In this document: positions 1 to 6,294 of the stretch, in pieces
Position numbering within the stretch: position 1 is the stretch's first letter
Layout of the letters: each line of letters opens with the position of its first letter
Assembly: GCA_007117525.1 (NCBI GenBank)
Contig: SKGJ01000174.1
Span: forward strand, 1 to 7,230
Reading direction: 5' to 3'
From: Alkalimonas sp.
Lineage (GTDB): Bacteria > Pseudomonadota > Gammaproteobacteria > Enterobacterales > Alteromonadaceae
DNA: 7,230 bases
Program-made: the position numbers and the translations under genes
The notes under the pieces: model-generated
Told to the model about the DNA's origin: nothing
What the model saw: only the letters and a program-made list of their open reading frames with translations
The model's database searches: none

Positions 1-125
1 CAGCAACACATCCATGACAAGCTTAAGTCAACTGGATGACCAATGGATGACAGCCGATGAAATCAGGATGCAGAAAAAGCCGTTTCGCTGTACCATAACG
101 CCCCTTTGGTTCGATGGGATATGGC

Positions 126-3035
126 ATGTCGTTTGGGTTAGGTCAGCGCTGGATAAGCGAGAGTGAATCGGATTTAGGCTTGGGCACCATCATCGCGCTG
201 GATGCGCGCTCGGTGACGGTGTTGTTCCCAGCCAGTGGCGAACAGCGTTGCTACGCCAGACAGCAGGCGCCCTTGTCCCGCATTCGCTTTGTAGCCGGAG
301 ACAAGATCCGCAGCGCTGAAGGCTTTGAGCTGGATGTGACCGAGGTCGAAGAAGTCGGCGAGACCTTGCTGTATCACGGCAAGCGCCAGGATACTGGCCA
401 ATACACCTCGGTCCGGGAGATTCTGCTCGATCATTTCCTCAGCTTCAGTCAGCCTCAGGACAGGTTGTACGCTGGTCAGATTGATCGACTGGAAGCCTTC
501 AGCTTACGCTATCAAAGCCAGTTGCAACTGCATCAGCTGCAGCAAAATCCTTTGCAGGGCCTGAGCGGTGCCCGCGTTAGCTTGATTCCTCACCAGCTCT
601 ACATCGCTGAGGAAGTTGCCAAACGCCATGCTCCCCGTGTGATGCTGGCGGATGAAGTCGGGCTGGGCAAAACCATCGAAGCAGGGTTGATTTTGCACCA
701 GCAATTGATCAGTGGCCGGGCTAAACGCGCCTTGATCCTGGTACCGGAATCACTGCAGCACCAGTGGCTGGTTGAAATGCTGCGACGCTTTAATCTCTCG
801 GTGGCCATTTTTGATCAGGAGCGCTGCGAGCAAAGCGCGCAGGATCAAAGCAACCCCTTTGAAACCGAGCAACTGGTGTTGTGCAGTCTGGAATTTTTGA
901 GCCAATCACCCCAATGGCAGCAGCAGGCCGCAACCGCCAGCTGGGACCTGCTGGTGGTGGATGAAGCACACCACCTGACCTGGGATGAAACTGCACCAAG
1001 CCTGGCCTACCAATGCGTGGCGGACCTTGCTCAGCAGATCCCGGGTGTTCTGCTGCTGACCGCCACACCAGACCAGCTTGGCCATCGCAGCCATTTCGCA
1101 CGTCTGCAATTGCTGGATAGTGATCGCTTTTATAACTACGACAGCTTTGTCCAGCAAGAACAACAATTTCAGCACATTGCCAGCCTCACCGAGCACCTGC
1201 TGCAAGCAAAACCATTGAGCAAGGCCATTGCAACTGAACTAAAAACCCTGCTGCATGAGCAGAATCTGCACAAGATACTGGCACAGCTGCAACAAACAGA
1301 ATTGGATGCCACCGAGCGACAAAAGTTACAACAACAAATCATCCAGCCGTTGCTTGACCGCCATGGCACCGGCCGGTTGTTATTTCGTAACAGCCGCCGC
1401 ACCATTGCTGGCTTTCCCAAGCGAATTCCACACTTTATCGAGCTGGAGCTGCCTGAGCCCTATCGTCAGAGTGCGGCCCTGTGGCAAGCAGAGGCAAGTG
1501 CCGACGCTTCTTTGCAGGCATTGCTCACCCCAGAGCGCCTCTACAGCCAGCAAAGTGCTGAGCCGGGCTGGCAGCAGTTCGACCCCAGGGTCGATGCCTT
1601 AATCCAACTGCTCAAACAGCATAAAACCGAGAAGTTTCTGTTGATATGCAGCCACGCCAGCACGGCTGCTGAACTGGAAAAAGTGCTGATGCAACGTGAA
1701 GGCATTCGTGCCGCCGTGTTCCATGAAGGCATGAGCATTCTGGAGCGGGACAAAGCCGCCGCCTATTTTGCCCAGCAGGATTACAGTGCTCAGGTGTTGT
1801 TGTGCTCAGAGATTGGCAGTGAAGGACGGAACTTTCAATTCGCCCACCATTTGGTGTTGTTCGATCTGCCATTAAACCCGGATTTGCTGGAGCAGCGCAT
1901 CGGACGGCTCGACCGGATTGGGCAGCAGCAGGATATTCAGCTGCATATACTGTACTTCCGCCATGCAGCGCAACATTACCAAGTGCAGTGGTACCATCAG
2001 GTACTCAATGCCTTTGCCCACACCTGCCAAACCGGAGCGACGGTTTTCCAACAAACGGCCTCGATGTTCTGGTCTTTGTTGCATCAAAACCAATGGTCTG
2101 ATGACGGCCTTGTGCAGTGGCTAGCGGCCAGCCATCAGTTGCAGCAGCAACTGGAGCAACAACTGGAGCAAGGACGCGACCAACTGCTGGAGCTCAACTC
2201 AGCCGGAGGACAGCGGGCCATCGCCTTGCAGCAACAATTGGCAGAGCTCGATGCACAGCCTGAGCTGGCGCACTTTATGGAACAAAGTTGGGACCAGCTG
2301 GGCGTGCAACAAGAAAACCGCTCCGACACTTGTCTGGTACTTAAACCGACGGAACAGCTGGAAGGCAGTTACTTGCCAGGTTTAACCGAGGACGGTGTCA
2401 GCGTCACCTTTGACCGCGCCACCGCCCTGGCGCAGGAAGATATCCAGTTTTTAAGCTGGGATCACCCCTTGGTGTTAAGCACACTGGATTACCTGACCGA
2501 ACAACAGCGCGGCAACAACGCGGTAGCGCTGCTGCACAACCGGGCCTTGCCTGCCGGCAGCTGGTTTTTAGAGCTGATTTATCTGGTCGAGGCCAGTGCG
2601 CCAGCCCAGCTGCAATTGGGACGCTACTTGCCGGTAACACCGATTCGGTTGCTGATGGATCCGCAAGGGCGAGATCTGGCCAGTGCAGTGTCTTTTCAGC
2701 AACTGGAAAAACAACTCTCACCACTGCCAAAAGCTGCAGCCACCAAGGTCGTCAAAGCATTGCGTACGCAGCTTGATCACAGCATCGCGCAAGCGGAGCA
2801 GTTGGCACAACAACAGCTGCCAGCCCTGCAACAGCAGGCCACACAGCAGATGCAGCAAGCCTTAGGGGAAGAAGCGCGTCGATTGCAGCAATTGCGCGAG
2901 GTAAACCCCTCAGTGCGGCAGGAGGAAATTAACCACCTGTTGCAACAACAACAAGAGCTGGCCAGCTACATTGCCAAAGCCCGCCTGAAACCCGATGCCA
3001 TTCGTCTGGTGGTGGTATCGCATGACAAACAGTGA
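126..3035 (+). CDS. rapA: RNA polymerase-associated ATPase RapA (HepA), Swi2/Snf2 family
   Basis: RapA binds core RNA polymerase in the cytoplasm and uses ATP hydrolysis to recycle polymerase stalled after transcription. The 969-residue protein is close to the E. coli length (968) and collinear with it. Residues 1 to about 107 form the Tudor-like N-terminal region. The Swi2/Snf2 ATPase follows, with Walker A DEVGLGKT at 176-183 and the DEAH box at 279-282. The second helicase lobe starts near FDPRV at 485, with motif V GSEGRN at 564-569 and motif VI QRIGRLDRIGQ at 590-600. A RapA-specific C-terminal region ends with a glutamine-rich, probably helical tail. I chose the ATG at 126 over the in-frame ATG at 114 because MSFGLGQRW matches the E. 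coli N terminus (MPFTLGQRW) and a weak GGGAT lies just upstream. All helicase motifs are intact. rluA starts 6 nt after the stop, so the two genes are probably co-transcribed. Confidence 0.97.
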   Translation: MSFGLGQRWISESESDLGLGTIIALDARSVTVLFPASGEQRCYARQQAPLSRIRFVAGDKIRSAEGFELDVTEVEEVGETLLYHGKRQDTGQYTSVREILLDHFLSFSQPQDRLYAGQIDRLEAFSLRYQSQLQLHQLQQNPLQGLSGARVSLIPHQLYIAEEVAKRHAPRVMLADEVGLGKTIEAGLILHQQLISGRAKRALILVPESLQHQWLVEMLRRFNLSVAIFDQERCEQSAQDQSNPFETEQLVLCSLEFLSQSPQWQQQAATASWDLLVVDEAHHLTWDETAPSLAYQCVADLAQQIPGVLLLTATPDQLGHRSHFARLQLLDSDRFYNYDSFVQQEQQFQHIASLTEHLLQAKPLSKAIATELKTLLHEQNLHKILAQLQQTELDATERQKLQQQIIQPLLDRHGTGRLLFRNSRRTIAGFPKRIPHFIELELPEPYRQSAALWQAEASADASLQALLTPERLYSQQSAEPGWQQFDPRVDALIQLLKQHKTEKFLLICSHASTAAELEKVLMQREGIRAAVFHEGMSILERDKAAAYFAQQDYSAQVLLCSEIGSEGRNFQFAHHLVLFDLPLNPDLLEQRIGRLDRIGQQQDIQLHILYFRHAAQHYQVQWYHQVLNAFAHTCQTGATVFQQTASMFWSLLHQNQWSDDGLVQWLAASHQLQQQLEQQLEQGRDQLLELNSAGGQRAIALQQQLAELDAQPELAHFMEQSWDQLGVQQENRSDTCLVLKPTEQLEGSYLPGLTEDGVSVTFDRATALAQEDIQFLSWDHPLVLSTLDYLTEQQRGNNAVALLHNRALPAGSWFLELIYLVEASAPAQLQLGRYLPVTPIRLLMDPQGRDLASAVSFQQLEKQLSPLPKAAATKVVKALRTQLDHSIAQAEQLAQQQLPALQQQATQQMQQALGEEARRLQQLREVNPSVRQEEINHLLQQQQELASYIAKARLKPDAIRLVVVSHDKQ
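2148..2171 (+). repeat. Perfect 12-bp tandem duplication inside rapA
   Basis: CAACTGGAGCAA occurs twice back to back, encoding Q-L-E-Q twice just before the conserved GRDQLLEL segment of RapA. It keeps the reading frame and lies in a glutamine-rich, probably coiled stretch. It may reflect a local slippage duplication. The E. coli protein aligns through here without an obvious gap, so it need not be an insertion. Confidence 0.8.
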
Positions 3036-3041
3036 AGTGTC

Positions 3042-3689
3042 ATGCTGATTGACTACCGGCCACCGCAATCACCCTGGGTGGAAATTCTGTATCAGGACGA
3101 GGACATTCTGGTGCTGAACAAGCCCAGTGGCTTGCTGTCAGTACCAGGCAAAGCACCTGAGCATCAGGACAGCCTGAGCCTGCGAGTCCAGCGTGTATTC
3201 CCGACTGCACGAGTCGTGCATCGTCTGGATATGGCGACCTCGGGCTTGCTGGTGATGGCATTGCATCTGGAAAGTCAGCGCCATTTAAATCGGCAATTTG
3301 CTGAGCGGCAAGTCACCAAGCGCTACCTTGCCTGGGTAGAAGGTAAGCTGGCCGTGCAGCAAGGCAGCATTGAAGTTCCTCTCATTTGTGACTGGCCCAA
3401 GCGCCCTCAACAAAAAGTCTGCTTTACCAGCGGCAAACAGGCCTGCACGCACTTTAAACTTTTGCAGCAAACTGAAAGCAGCAGCAAAGTAGGGCTCTAC
3501 CCTGTGACCGGACGTTCGCATCAACTTCGAGTCCACATGCAGTGGTTGGGGCATCCGATTCTTGGCGACAAATTTTACGGGAGAGGACAAAAAAGTGCAG
3601 ATCGTCTCATGCTGCATGCTGAGCACATCGCATTCAGTCACCCGGGCTCTGGACTTAAAGTCAGCTTTGAGCAAGCTGCCGGATTCTAG
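3042..3689 (+). CDS. rluA: Dual-specificity rRNA/tRNA pseudouridine synthase RluA
   Basis: RluA isomerises uridine to pseudouridine at position 746 of 23S rRNA and position 32 of several tRNAs (E. coli numbering and specificity). The 215-residue protein is near the E. coli length (219) and matches it throughout. Residues 22-36 carry the NKPSGLLSVPG motif. The catalytic motif HRLDMATSG spans 60-68, with Asp63 as the predicted nucleophile. PLICDWPKRPQQKVC and the substrate-binding motif GRSHQLRVHM (157-166), followed by GHPILGDKFYG, are also present. There is no S4-like RNA-binding domain, which fits RluA rather than RluB, RluC or RluD. The start is 6 nt after the rapA stop, with only a weak GAAG-type ribosome site, so translation may be coupled to rapA. 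No clear terminator follows. The rapA-rluA order is as in E. coli, which supports the call. Confidence 0.96.
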   Translation: MLIDYRPPQSPWVEILYQDEDILVLNKPSGLLSVPGKAPEHQDSLSLRVQRVFPTARVVHRLDMATSGLLVMALHLESQRHLNRQFAERQVTKRYLAWVEGKLAVQQGSIEVPLICDWPKRPQQKVCFTSGKQACTHFKLLQQTESSSKVGLYPVTGRSHQLRVHMQWLGHPILGDKFYGRGQKSADRLMLHAEHIAFSHPGSGLKVSFEQAAGF

Positions 3690-3840
3690 GCCCCCTGTTT
3701 AGCGACTTTACTTTTAGCCCCGAATGGACAAAAACAGACTCATTTTGTTAACCTAGCGTTCAGCTTGCGGCTTTATGATACGGGTAAAGCTGTGCTCATG
3801 TTGTTTTTTAGGGTTTTCTGGCCATTTATCGTGGTTTTGG

Positions 3841-3868
3841 TTTGTTAAATAAGCAATTTCCCTATAAA
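3841..3868 (+). promoter_or_regulatory. Candidate sigma70 promoter for the ompA-like gene
   Basis: The gap between rluA and the porin gene (3690-3903) is AT-rich and holds no gene. The best promoter-like pair is TTTGTT at 3841-3846 (or TTGTTA at 3842-3847) and TATAAA at 3863-3868, spaced 16 or 15 bp. Transcription would begin near 3875 and give a leader of roughly 28 nt. The -10 is good and the -35 mediocre. An abundant porin would be expected to have its own promoter here, but this exact site is inferred. Confidence 0.4.
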
Positions 3869-3891
3869 ATTGGCCTGTTGGACTTCACCTC

Positions 3892-3897
3892 AAGGAG
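3892..3897 (+). promoter_or_regulatory. Strong Shine-Dalgarno site of the ompA-like gene
   Basis: AAGGAG sits 6 nt before the ATG at 3904. It is the best ribosome binding site in the window and fixes the start of the porin. An ATG at 3900 in another frame would read only four codons before TAA and is not the start. Confidence 0.85.
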
Positions 3898-3903
3898 AAA
3901 TGG

Positions 3904-4974
3904 ATGAAACGTAAAATTTGTTCTTTGGCTGTGGCTTTAGCCTTGCCAATGATGGCAGGTACCGCGCATGCCTCTGCCCCTTCAGCAGCTGAGTTAAAAG
4001 AGCGTGCTTTTGGCTCTGTGTTTGCTGAATACTATTTACCAGCTCGCAAAAAAACCACCAGTGCTGAGTGGAATTACCTGGATGATGGTGCTGGCTTAGG
4101 CATTGAGCTTGGCTATCGCATTGATGAGAATTGGGCCATCCGTGGTGAACTGGCTCGTCAACGCCTGAAAAACAAACTAACCGGTGACCGTATCTCTGGC
4201 AACCGCTTTGGTGTTGATGCCATGTACCACCTGGATAACAGCAATCTTTACCTGGTTGGTGGTGTTAAACACTTTGATACTTTCAACAGCATTGCTGCCA
4301 ACGTTGGTGTGGGCTACCGCTTCTTCGTCAATGAGAGTGTTGCCCTGTTTGCAGAAGCCAATCGTTACCAAGGTCTGAACAAGCGGAATTGGGCCGATGC
4401 TGGCATCAAAGCAGGTGTTAGCTATGTATTTGGTGCATCTTCAGCACCAGCTCCTACACCAGCGCCGGCTCCAGCACCTACCCAACCTGCAGTGGTTGAC
4501 TCCGATGGCGATGGTGTACCAGATCACCTGGACCAGTGCCCGAACACCCCACGTGGCCACAAAGTAGACGAGCGCGGTTGCACCGTCTATCAAGAAGTTG
4601 AGCAACGTGTAGGCAGCGCCGAAATTCGCGTATTGTTTGGCTTTGACTCTGCCGAGGTTTCTCGTGAGCAGCGCGCTGACGTCGCTCGTCTGGCTGACTA
4701 CCTGAAGCGCTACCCAACTGCGACTGTTGAAATCGAAGGCCATGCTTCACGCATTGGTGCTGCCGATTACAACCAGCGCCTGTCTGAGCGTCGTGCTCGT
4801 GCCGTTGCTGACCTGCTGGTCAACACTCACGGCATTGATCGTTCACGCATCAGCACCGTCGGTTATGGCTTTACCCGTCCACGGATGGAAGGCACCAGCC
4901 GCGAAGCGCATCGTGCCAACCAGCGCATTGAAGCTCTGGTCACTGCACGCATCAAAGAGCCAGTCATGCGTTAA
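3904..4974 (+). CDS. OmpA/OprF-family outer-membrane porin with peptidoglycan-binding domain
   Basis: This is a predicted structural outer-membrane protein that ties the outer membrane to the cell wall. The 356 residues begin with a signal peptide cleaved after A-H-A at 21-23. Residues 24 to about 178 look like an eight-stranded beta-barrel: amphipathic strands alternate with turns, ending in GVSYVFG. A Pro/Ala linker (about 180-196) follows. Next is a thrombospondin type-3-like calcium motif, DSDGDGVPDHLDQC, at 199-212, with a cysteine pair at 212 and 226. The OmpA C-terminal domain begins near FGFDSAEV and includes YNQRLSERRA at 289-298. The usual G-H-T-D reads GHAS at 279-282, so the canonical aspartate is Ser282, while the partner Arg297 is kept. 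Codon choice (many GCT, GTT, CGT) differs from the neighbours and suits high expression. A promoter, strong ribosome site and terminator make it a likely single-gene unit. The linker and calcium motif resemble OprF more than E. coli OmpA, so I give no symbol. Confidence 0.93.
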   Translation: MKRKICSLAVALALPMMAGTAHASAPSAAELKERAFGSVFAEYYLPARKKTTSAEWNYLDDGAGLGIELGYRIDENWAIRGELARQRLKNKLTGDRISGNRFGVDAMYHLDNSNLYLVGGVKHFDTFNSIAANVGVGYRFFVNESVALFAEANRYQGLNKRNWADAGIKAGVSYVFGASSAPAPTPAPAPAPTQPAVVDSDGDGVPDHLDQCPNTPRGHKVDERGCTVYQEVEQRVGSAEIRVLFGFDSAEVSREQRADVARLADYLKRYPTATVEIEGHASRIGAADYNQRLSERRARAVADLLVNTHGIDRSRISTVGYGFTRPRMEGTSREAHRANQRIEALVTARIKEPVMR

Positions 4975-4990
4975 TTGCCTGACGGCTTAG

Positions 4991-5021
4991 AAAAACCGCT
5001 GCTTGCCAGCGGTTTTTTTTT
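4991..5021 (+). terminator. Strong intrinsic terminator after the ompA-like gene
   Basis: An 11-bp perfect stem (4991-5001 with 5007-5017, core CCGCTG/CAGCGG) encloses a 5-nt loop, CTTGC. A run of nine T follows the GC core (5013-5021). It begins 16 nt after the porin stop. The A-run on the left arm could also support termination from the other strand, but no opposing gene ends here. Confidence 0.93.
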
Positions 5022-5027
5022 ACTTTT

Positions 5028-5056
5028 TTGGCGACCGGCCGATACTAAAGAATAAT
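5028..5056 (+). promoter_or_regulatory. Candidate sigma70 promoter for the DUF3530-like gene
   Basis: TTGGCG at 5028-5033 and AATAAT at 5051-5056 are separated by 17 bp, with 4 of 6 and 5 of 6 consensus matches. It lies directly after the porin terminator, where a new promoter is needed. The predicted start near 5063 would leave a very short leader before the ribosome site GGAG (5066-5069), which is a weak point. Confidence 0.4.
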
Positions 5057-5075
5057 GCGGTAACCGGAGCGTCTG

Positions 5076-5825
5076 ATGCCTTTGAATCTCTACAAAGTTT
5101 TGCTGCTGGTATTCAGCCTGTCAGCCATGCCCTGTTCTGCCAACGACTGGCTATCACAAGACTTACAGCGATTCTTACCTGAGTGGGAGCAACAAGTCCT
5201 CACCCAGGGACAACAGTCCTTGCTGGTGGTGCACCGTCAGGCCATGACACCTTATCAACAAGGCACTTTGTTGCTGATCCCAGACCCAACTCAACACCCG
5301 GCCTCCCCCAGACACATTAATTTTCTTCGCCAGCACATGAACCAACATGGCTGGAAAACCTTAGCCATCCTCTCAAATCATTGGCAGCAGCAAAGCAGCG
5401 AGATGGCAAAGCAGCAACTCGAGCAGGATCTGATGCTGGTATTAACGGAGCCCGAGTGGCAAAGTGGTCACCTGGTGGTCCTTGCGCAAGGTCGAAGTGG
5501 CAGCTTGGTCAGTCAGTTGGACTGGTCCAGGCAACCTCGCCAACCAGATGCGATGGTCTTGCTAAGCAGTTATGAATCGGAGCCGACACAGAATCGCGCA
5601 CTGGCCAAGCGCATTGCACAACTGTCGATGCCGGTGCTTGATCTGGCGCATCATCAGGACCACCGACACATCGCCGCAACCTTTGAGCTTCGCCAGCAGT
5701 GGAGCCGGCAGCAAGCGAACCTATTGTACCGACAACGCATGTTAACGGGCAAACCAGAGCTGGAAACCACCCAGCAACTGTTGTATAAAGAGCTTTATGG
5801 CTGGCTGACCTATCTCGGACTATAA
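5076..5825 (+). CDS. Exported DUF3530-like protein with degenerate alpha/beta-hydrolase fold
   Basis: The 249-residue protein starts with a signal peptide (hydrophobic 8-19, likely cleaved after A22 in C-S-A), so it is predicted to be periplasmic. Cys20 is not in a good lipobox. The body resembles the DUF3530 family: a strand GTLLLIPDP, then GWKTLAIL, a strand HLVVLAQG leading into a nucleophile-elbow-like turn QGRSGS (138-143), a strand DAMVLLSS, then MPVLDLAH and a late R-Q-Q-ANLLYRQRML segment. The elbow does not spell the catalytic G-x-S-x-G; aligned on the final glycine, Arg140 takes the nucleophile place and Ser141 is one residue off. It may therefore be a binding or structural protein rather than an enzyme. 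GGAG 6 nt before the ATG supports the start. It lies after the porin terminator and 43 nt before a lipoprotein gene. The export call is firm; the family call is from memory of the family pattern, and the function is unknown. Confidence 0.75.
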   Translation: MPLNLYKVLLLVFSLSAMPCSANDWLSQDLQRFLPEWEQQVLTQGQQSLLVVHRQAMTPYQQGTLLLIPDPTQHPASPRHINFLRQHMNQHGWKTLAILSNHWQQQSSEMAKQQLEQDLMLVLTEPEWQSGHLVVLAQGRSGSLVSQLDWSRQPRQPDAMVLLSSYESEPTQNRALAKRIAQLSMPVLDLAHHQDHRHIAATFELRQQWSRQQANLLYRQRMLTGKPELETTQQLLYKELYGWLTYLGL

Positions 5826-5854
5826 TAAATAGCTGGCTTCGTCCTAAGCGCTTA
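5821..5854 (+). promoter_or_regulatory. Candidate -10 box and downstream palindrome before the lipoprotein gene
   Basis: A perfect TATAAT (5821-5826) overlaps the stop codon of the upstream gene. I see no convincing -35 at 16-18 bp (TGGCTG at 5798-5803 is poor). The perfect 10-bp palindrome TAAGCGCTTA (5845-5854) lies just downstream of the predicted start near 5833 and could be an operator or a chance match. The lipoprotein could instead simply be read through from the upstream gene. Confidence 0.3.
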
Positions 5855-5868
5855 TCTGGTATTTTGCT

Positions 5869-6294
5869 ATGAACACTACAACTCGAATTTTATTCTCTGT
5901 GGCAGGTTTTGGCTTGCTGCAAGCCTGCTCATCCCCCCCACCTGTCGTTTTTGAAGAGCCCGTCGCTGTCATTGAGGAGCCGGTCAGTTATGTCGGCACC
6001 GTAATGACACTGATGGAGCAAGCGCATATCTGTCATGATGAAGCAGAAACACGACGCCTGGCTGCCAGCAGCCAACTGCGTGCCATGGCACGCTATCTGG
6101 CAGAGTTACTGCCAACTGACCAATGCAGCATCCACAACGTCAGCAGCAACGTCACCGTACTTGAAGAAGGACCTGGCTACCATAAAGTGACACTGGACAA
6201 TAGCGAAGTGTACACCTTTGACAACTACTTACTTCCCGGGACAGCAACGGCTGCTCAACCCTCACCAGCCTTACCGGCAGTGTCCTGCTGCTGA
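5869..6294 (+). CDS. Small proline-rich lipoprotein of unknown function
   Basis: I do not recognise this 141-residue protein. It opens with a lipoprotein signal ending in the lipobox L-Q-A-C, with Cys20 as the predicted lipidated residue. Ser at +2 predicts sorting to the outer membrane. A Pro/Glu-rich tether (about 21-40) is followed by a helical stretch (about 42-82) and a probable beta segment (about 88-121, YHKVTL and EVYTFDNYL). Cys55 and Cys86 could form a disulfide in the periplasm. The protein ends in an Ala/Pro tail with two terminal cysteines (140-141). No Shine-Dalgarno site precedes the ATG, yet the intact signal sequence makes it the only sensible start. Residues from about 129 onward are encoded opposite the 3' end of the ion-channel gene. 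The gap to the upstream exported-protein gene is 43 nt, so the two may share a transcript. Confidence 0.8.
   Translation: MNTTTRILFSVAGFGLLQACSSPPPVVFEEPVAVIEEPVSYVGTVMTLMEQAHICHDEAETRRLAASSQLRAMARYLAELLPTDQCSIHNVSSNVTVLEEGPGYHKVTLDNSEVYTFDNYLLPGTATAAQPSPALPAVSCC

Noticed and set aside
114..125. Upstream in-frame ATG that would add four residues (M-G-Y-G) to RapA
   Set aside because: The E. coli protein begins at the residue matching the ATG at 126 (M-x-F-x-LGQRW), and nothing like a ribosome site precedes 114.
1..125. Possible genes before rapA: a plus-strand frame open from base 2 to about 162, a plus-strand tail stopping at 37-39, and a minus-strand ATG at 13-15 running out of the window
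   Set aside because: The first overlaps the start of rapA in another frame, and none has a ribosome site or a recognisable product. Too little sequence is present to support any of them. No convincing rapA promoter was seen here either.
3727..3750. Possible hairpin ACAAAA/TTTTGT after rluA as a terminator
   Set aside because: The stem is only 6 AT-rich pairs with a long loop and no following T-run, too weak to call.
3745..3779. Alternative ompA promoter, TTGTTA with TATGAT
   Set aside because: The spacing is 23 bp, far from the 16-18 bp that sigma70 promoters need.
3900..3914. Four-codon ORF starting at ATG 3900, overlapping the porin start
   Set aside because: It arises from the chance sequence ATGGATG; its spacing from AAGGAG is only 2 nt, too short for good initiation.
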